Positions 57,924-64,000 of a stretch of 64,000 bases of DNA are shown in pieces. The stretch is from Platanthera guangdongensis. Lineage: Eukaryota > Streptophyta > Magnoliopsida > Asparagales > Orchidaceae. The translations under genes and the position numbers were made by a program. Under the pieces are notes generated by a model that saw only the letters and a program-made list of their open reading frames with translations, made no database searches and was not told where the DNA came from. Where the stretch lies: assembly GCA_039583875.1 (NCBI GenBank), contig CM077162.1:113738589-113802588 (forward strand), written 5' to 3'. Numbering within the stretch: position 1 is the stretch's first letter; the number at the start of each line of letters is the position of its first letter.

Positions 57924-59500
57924 TTATTCAATGTTCAACATGTCTAGTTCAAATTTAAAGTAATTGAACTTGCTTTCATCTAGGGGTTTTGTAAAGATGT
58001 CAGCAACTAGTCTTTTTGTTGGAGTATACTGTAACATAATATTTTCTTTTTCAACATTCTCTCTGAGAAAGTTATATCTAATTTCTATATGTTTAGTTCT
58101 ACTGTGTGAAACATGATTATTAGCAATAGAAATTACACTAGTAGAATCACAAAACATAACAGATTTAATTAGATGTACACTGTAGTACAGTAGTTGATGT
58201 TGAATCCACAGCAACTGTGCACAGCAGCTTCCATCTGATATATACTCAGATTTTACTATAGAAATTTCAACACTTGTTTGCTTCTTGCTACTCCAACTTA
58301 TGAGTCTTTTCCATAGAAACTGGCAAGTTCTAGAAGTACTCTTTCTGTCTTCTTTACACCCTACAAAATCTGCATCTGTGTACCCTGAGAGTTCAAAATC
58401 ACTATCCTTAGGATACCAAAATCCAAGATTGGGTGTGCCCTTAAGATATCTCAGTATTTTCTTTATAGTAGTGTGATGAGACTCTTTGGGGCATGCTTGG
58501 TACCTTGCACAGACACATGTTCAGAACATAATATCTGTCCTACTAGTAGTCAAAAACAGAAGTGATCCAATGATACCTCTATACATGGTTTCATCAACTG
58601 TTTTTCCAGATTCATCCGTGTATAATGACACAGAATAGCCCATTGGAGTTCTCATGGTAGAAGAATTCTCCATACCATACCTCTTAATCAACTCCTTAGT
58701 GAAGTTAGACTGTGAGATGGTTATACCATCAACAGATTATTTAACTTGGAATCCCAAGAAGAACTTTAGCTTACCCTTGTTGTTTATTTCAAACTTGTCT
58801 TGCATAAGCCTGACAAATTTTCCACAAAGCTTCTCATTAGTAGGCCCAAAATTATGTCATCTACATATATTTGGACTAGTATGCTTGAACCTTTGATGTC
58901 CCTAAGGAATAATGTCATGTCTATCTTTCCTCTAGAGAACTTGTTCTCTATAAAAAAAAGGTAGACAAGGTCTCATACCAGGCTCTAGGTGCCTGTTTTA
59001 ACCCATACAAAGCTGGTGCAATTTGAAGACATGGGAGATGTGTTTAGGGTTAACAAAACCTGGTGGTTGCACTACATAGACTTCTTCCTTCAGCGTATCA
59101 TTGAGGATTGCTGACTTTACATCCATCTGGTAGACCTTGTATCCTTTGTATGCTGCATGAGCTAAAAACAACCTTATGACTTCTAACCTAGCTACAGAAT
59201 CAAAGGTTTGGTCAAAGTCTATCCCTTCCTCTTGTCTATATCCTTTAGCTACCAATCTAGCTTTGTTCATAACTATAACCCCATACTCATCTAGTTTATT
59301 CCTATAAATCCACTTAGTGCCTATAACATTGTGTTCACTAGGTCTAGGAACTAGACTCCAGACTTTGCATCTCTCAAATTGATTGAGCTCTTCTTGCATA
59401 GCCATAATCTAGTTGCGGTCTGAATTGGCTTCCTCAAACTTTTTAGGTTCTACCTGAGAGAGAAAGCTAGATTATAAAACCTCATTGTGATGTCTACTCT
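57924..59500 (-). pseudogene. pol: RT and RNase H of Sirevirus H (broken)
   Basis: The copia RT begins around 59405 ([39 protein letters not shown]) and retains YVDD (near 58860-58872, reading IYVDDII). RNase H ends with FCDSTSVISIANN, HSRTKHIEIRYNFLRE and ADIFTKPLD, closing at 57924. Frameshifts and stops separate the blocks (for example at 58998). It would synthesise and degrade strands during reverse transcription in a live copy. The motif set is standard Ty1/copia. Confidence 0.85.
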
Positions 59501-59768
59501 TAGTAGTCACTCCTAGCCTCACATCACCTAATATTTGATCAACAAGATGATCTCTAAGATTTCTAACTACTACTGGCAGGTGCCTACCATCACCTAGATC
59601 TACAGGAAGATTAGGATGATTCTCTTCCTCCCCCTGGGCAGTTATTGTATCTTCTATAGGAATTTCTACATTGTTTCTATTGTGTAACTCTTGATTGGGT
59701 GAATACCCATATTTAACTTTTCCATCTTAGAGTATACATCACCTAGACTAGAGTTGTTAGAAATCTCA

Positions 59769-61080
59769 TTATTTATGAGCAAAAGTTTCATCAAAAACTA
59801 CATTAATTGATTCCTCTACAACTTGATGTTTCAAGTTGTAGATCCTATATGCTTTGCTATTTATATTATACTGTACAAAGATTCTTTCATAGGATTTCTT
59901 TGATAACTTAGTTAGATAAGTTTTCCCATTGTCCAATACATAGCATTTACTACCAAAAATTTTGAAGTAGGACAGATTTGATTTTCTGCCTTTCACTAGT
60001 TCATAGGGAGTCTGATTATGATTCTTGTTGATCAAAGCCCTATTTTGAACATAGCATGTTGTGTTCACAGCCTCAGCCCAGAAATATTCTAGGAGAGATG
60101 TATCACTCAGCATTGTTCTAGCTACCTCAATGAGAGTTCTATTTTTTCTCTCAGGAACTCCATTTTGTTGTGGTGTTCTTGGATAGGAGAACTCCTGTAT
60201 GATCCCTAGTTCCTTACAAAAATTTGTCATCTTTTCAGATTGAAATTTTATACCATGGTCACTTCTAAGTTTGACCACAGAACATTCCATCTTATTCTAA
60301 ACTTCTCTGACAAAATCAATAAGGATGTCTAGAGTTTCAGACTTTCTCCTTAGGAAGAATACCCAAGCAAACATAGAGTGATCATCCACAATCACATAGG
60401 TATAGGACTTCATACCCAAACTAAAAACTTGTATAGGACCAAATAGAACCATATGAAGTAAGTACAAACACCTATCACTGTCTTTCAACTGAATGCTCTT
60501 AAAAGACACTTTTGTCTGTTTGCATTTTTGACATGCTCGACATAAGCCTTCTTTGGAGCATTTGAGATGTGTACTGTTTCTAACTAAATCCATTGAGAAT
60601 AGCTTCCTCGTAGCCTTATAGTTTAATTAAGCTAGCCTCATGTGCCATTGCACAGACAATGAGTCTTTCTTACTACCTACTAGGCATACAGGTGATTTTT
60701 CATTTACACTTAAGAAATTTAGAAAATAAATGTTCCGACTCCTAGTGCCTGACAAGATGATCTCTTTGTCATCTGGATTCCTTATCAGACACTTGTCATT
60801 GTGGAAAATAATTTCATAACCTATATCACAAAGCTGACTTATGCTTATCAGATTGTGGTTCAATCCTTTCACATAAGCCACTTTAGTGATGGTGATTAGG
60901 CCATTAGAATTGTTACCATATCCCTTGGTGAGTCATTTCTCTGACCCTCCAAAGATGACTTTTGCTCCATTTCTAACTAGAGTGTAATCTCTTAGTAGAC
61001 TTATTGTTCTAGTCATGTGCCCGGAACAGCCATTATCCAAGTACCATATTGGTCTTCCCGTGGTACTTGGTTTCACTTAC
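59769..61080 (-). pseudogene. pol: Protease and integrase of Sirevirus H (broken)
   Basis: Protease-region motif YLDNGCSGHMT (usual LDSGC) is near 61000-61050. A linker (60627-60881) with NLISISQLCD follows, then the pre-integrase zinc region (CRACQKCKQTKVSF, 60297-60593). The integrase core at 59769-60290 has KLRSDHG, TPQQNGVPERKNRTLIE and EYFWAEAVNT, with its acidic residues visible. Several stops interrupt the region. The stretch 59501-59768 between integrase and RT is degraded linker with no clear motif. Confidence 0.83.
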
Positions 61081-61087
61081 AAACACA

Positions 61088-62358
61088 GAATTAATTCACC
61101 TTAGGCACCCAAATAGTTTTGGGGCCTTGATTCTTATTAGGCTTTGCTGTGTGAAATACAATAGGCTTTCTAAACAAAATTGGTTGAGTCTTATATGAAG
61201 GTGTTGTTGGATTATACGAACAATTTAGGGCAAAATGCCAAACCTTCCCACAACACCAACACTCAAATCGGTTGTATCTTTTCTTTGTTTGCACATTTGA
61301 AGTTGTTCTTTTGTGCAACTTAGACTTGTAATCTAGCTTCCAAGGTAATGGCGCAAAATTTACACCCTTAACTTTCAAGTTTTGGTGTGGTGCACTGGGA
61401 CCAGTGCCAAGAATTCCATGGCTTCTTGGATTGAGCACCCTTTTTGGTGGTTTTTAGCCTTTAGTGCCTTTAGATGTCTGTCCCTCCCAGCAAGGCACTT
61501 TATTGACATTACTGGTAGTGCACTCAAAACTTATGTGTCCAGAAACACATGATCCATTGCATATGTTAGAAGTCAGATGCTTGGGAGGTAGCTCAACTGG
61601 ACCCATTGGGGCTTTACCCATAGGATCAGACTTCTTAATAACCTTTTTATTTTTCCATAACCTACACCACTTCTAAATATTTGCATAAAATGTATCTATG
61701 ATAGGTAGCACTGACTTGGGTTTTGAGAACTGAGTCAGGAGCTGTCTTTCCTGGGTAAGCTTTGTTTCTAGGTCCTTGATAGTCTTGACCTGTTCTACTA
61801 TTACTTCTGCCTGGCTATCTATCTTGTTAGTTAGTTCTATAAGCTTCAGTTTTTGTATGTCTAACTTTATGTTGGCACTTTCCAACTAAAAAGATACTGC
61901 TCTCAAAGATTCTAATTCACTGGCCTGATCTTTAGCAAGCTATTTGCTTGCAATCAACACCTTTAATAACTTCCCATATCTATTTATAAGGGTGTTGAAA
62001 TCAACTTCAGTATCTAAATCATGTTCTCTATTATTAGAGGAGTGTGAACATGATTCATTTTCTGATGCAGAAAAAGAATCTGAAGCAAAATTAGGATAGA
62101 TTAGTTTTACCTTAGCAGGACTTGAACAGTCCTGTTCTCCTTCTCCTGATTAGGTCTCCTCAATAGCCATTAAGTCCATGAGAGCCTCCTCCTCTTCTGA
62201 CTCTGATGAATCAGACTCACTATCAGATAGTGTAGACTGTTTCTTTGCCAAGAGGCTTTTGTCAGCCCTCTTGTGCTGTCCAGTCTTCAAGTTTTCTGAC
62301 TTTTTCTCCTTTCATTTTGTTGGGCAATCAGCTATGACCTGCTCTTACCTGTTGCAAC
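61088..62358 (-). pseudogene. gag: gag of Sirevirus H (C-terminal part, interrupted)
   Basis: At the right edge is part of a first zinc knuckle (CNR..EQVIADCPTK), cut on its 5' side by element I at 62358. Then come a Ser/Asp/Glu-rich segment, a coiled-coil-like block (61673-61885, with KIDSQAEVIVEQVKTIKDLE), and a second CCHC knuckle CWCCGKVWHFALNC in 61091-61438. The gag region ends KTIWVPKVN before protease. Two knuckles plus a coiled coil make a long gag, as expected for Sireviruses. At least five stops are present. Confidence 0.8.
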
Positions 62359-64000
62359 TGTTGGATCTTGTGCCCAACCTTAGAGGGGCGGGGGGGGGGG
62401 GGGGGTGAATATGGTTTGCAGCGTAGTTTGAAATTCAAAAAATATTTCGCTCCAGGAAATCGAGTCTGATATCTACCGCAGGGCGTTAGGTATCTAACGC
62501 GCGGCGGTACGTCCGTGGACTCATTTTCCTGTGCAAGTTCGTTCGAAAGCCACACAACACAAACACTTACTTGACACAACTAGAATAATCACATAATCAG
62601 ATAAGGAAGTAATAGGAATTCTATTGCATGAATTAAAATGATAATTGTTCTAATTGATTACAAGAACGTGATCTCCGTGACGCCGGAGATCAAAGGCGAT
62701 GGAATATAAAAACAGTTTTGGTTTCTATACCGATCCGCTCGACGGACTGGTTGGCTATCTCCTTTTCCCTCCAAGAAAAGTCTTCGAGCCGGCTCTTCAC
62801 CTCCTCACAAGGAAGGTTCTTAGAGCCCCGCTAGATCCTCCCGATCTAGACGTCCTTATCCCCATGATGATTTCCCACGGTATCCTTCCCCGGATTCCGA
62901 CGACCCTTACCGGTCGATTTTCCTCTCCTCAAGATTTAGAAAAGACAAAAGATTAAAAAAGTAAGAGATATAAATATTCAAAAGATGAAGTTCTCCCTCT
63001 TTAAGACTACTTTGTAGAGCAATCCGCGGTCGGTGCTTAAGATCTCTGTTTGTTGGTAACTAGTCTGCTCTTTGTATTCGTTGTAGATCTTGGATCTTCG
63101 GAGTCTTTTGATCACGAGCGGGAGGGAGACGACTATCTTCTTCTTTGACGGAGACTTGTGGAATGAAGTACAAGAAGGCGGCCGAACCCTAGAATTCACG
63201 AACACTCGTCCTTTCTTTTTCTTCAGGTCATCAGGCACATAAACAAGGCGGTTGATGAAGATTTTATAGTTTTAAAAATAATTTCAAACTAAAATATTGA
63301 AATAGGCAAGTGTACCTATCAAAATATAGTATAGAAATTATCGCATTAGACTCGGGGCCTGTTGAGTACTTCTACTCATGCAAATTAATATTATTTTATC
63401 TAATAATAATTTAGAGGTAAATTAAAACTAAATGAAGAAAAATGAAAATAAACCAAACACTTGATCAAGACTCCCTTTGAACTCAAGTAAACTTCTATAA
63501 AATGAAAACTTTTAATTATCTACTTCGACCATGGAGGTTCCCAAAGTACGAAAGCGTCTCTCTCAAGATCATGTTGTTGACTAACCTTAGGGTGATCGAT
63601 TAAGACCTCTCGGCCAATCGAAACCCCTAAGCTTGCTTTTGGCAGTGAACCCAGCTATTGGATTTGATTCCAATCCGGAAGATCCATATCATCCTCTCTC
63701 GAGGAGTGCATGCAACTCCTTCTACCTTTGATTGATCTACTCGTATCTACAATCTCTCGGTCATTAAAAATACGGATCTAGGATCGAAGAACATATCCGT
63801 GAAATATGAATTTGACACAAAATAATTCAAAGATAAATCAAAGTAGAAATAAAGATAGTTTATAAAGAAAAGAAATTTATTTATTTTTAAAGGTTGTCGT
63901 GTTCAAGTGCAAATGGGATTAGCTACATGACATGATTAAACAAAATACATAAAGATATAAAGAGAGAGACATTCTTACAATGAAAGAGTACTTGAATTGT
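62359..64000 (-). repeat. LTR of copia element I, running off the window
   Basis: The left edge begins TGTTGGATCTTG; read on the minus strand this is an LTR end (CCTCTAAGGTTGGGC... then ATCCAACA) with CACCCCCC-type sequence, here a run of 16 C on that strand (plus-strand G run 62390-62405). It inserted in the gag of H. The start of the LTR is not visible by 64000, so the right part (about 63300-64000, AT-rich, no frame) may be LTR or something beyond. The few short frames (62699-62956, 62978-63238) show no known domain. Confidence 0.55.

Larger units (their letters stand above)
54335..62358 (-). mobile_element. Element H: Sirevirus-like Ty1/copia, internal region
   Basis: In element order (right to left) this shows gag (cut at 62358 by the I LTR), protease, integrase, RT, RNase H, a spacer with a palindrome array, a third ORF, the polypurine tract and the 3' LTR. 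The copia order (integrase before RT) plus a third ORF after RNase H indicates a Sirevirus-type element. Multiple stops and shifts mark it as the oldest layer of the right-hand nest. Confidence 0.85.

Noticed and set aside
62390..62405. Poly-G run as a functional element
   Set aside because: G/C-rich homopolymers are common near copia LTR ends (TTCACCCCCC) and their length is prone to sequencing error.

Overview
This window is nuclear plant DNA, almost certainly from a flowering plant. It is made almost wholly of nested LTR retrotransposons. I see no host gene, rRNA, tRNA or CRISPR array. The evidence is plant-type Ty3/gypsy chromovirus, Athila/Tat and Ty1/copia (Sirevirus-like) coding remnants, LTRs that begin TG and end CA, 5-bp target-site duplications (TSDs), primer-binding sites (PBS) matching plant tRNAs, and premature stops that are largely C:G to T:A changes. 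Such stops are the expected decay of methylated heterochromatin. The species cannot be named from the sequence.

Left block (1-23523) is a set of nested insertions. A Sirevirus-like copia element, D (+ strand, only its third ORF and 3' LTR here), was entered by a Tekay-like chromovirus, A (ends at 20114). The 5' LTR of A was then split twice. Element B, a deleted chromovirus, lies at 6175-10792 with TSD CACCA. Element Z, CRM-like, lies on the minus strand at 1-4964. Z has an uninterrupted gag-pol frame of at least 1,162 codons and looks young.

Middle block (23524-34198) is a junkyard of truncated pieces: a third-ORF scrap, an LTR scrap, Sirevirus E (minus; gag and 5' LTR), the 3' end of a possible Tat-lineage gypsy element G with an antisense reading frame, copia element F (minus; gag to integrase plus 5' LTR), and a 226-bp unassigned spacer.

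Right block (34199-64000) is a second nest. Sirevirus H (minus) has its 3' LTR split by C (34764-53237, TSD CCCAT), a second member of the A family. The 3' LTR of C is itself split by J (43835-50188, TSD ATCAT), a non-autonomous Athila/Tat-type element with two 1,569-bp LTRs and one ORF for an acidic zinc-knuckle protein. The gag of H is interrupted at 62359 by the LTR of another copia element, I, which runs off the window.

The most interesting biology is in the A/C family. Its LTRs carry a TATA box, a short ATG-initiated reading frame and a strong 5' splice site. A matching 3' splice site just before gag joins this LTR exon to gag in frame in both copies, although the exons differ by one codon. 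A second, roughly 97-bp intron between gag and protease also restores the frame exactly in both copies. Gag and Gag-Pol may therefore be made only from spliced RNA that has lost the PBS and most of U5. A second theme is that unrelated LTR families here (A/C, B, D/E, H, J) all carry dense arrays of short CpG-containing palindromes in the upstream part of the LTR.
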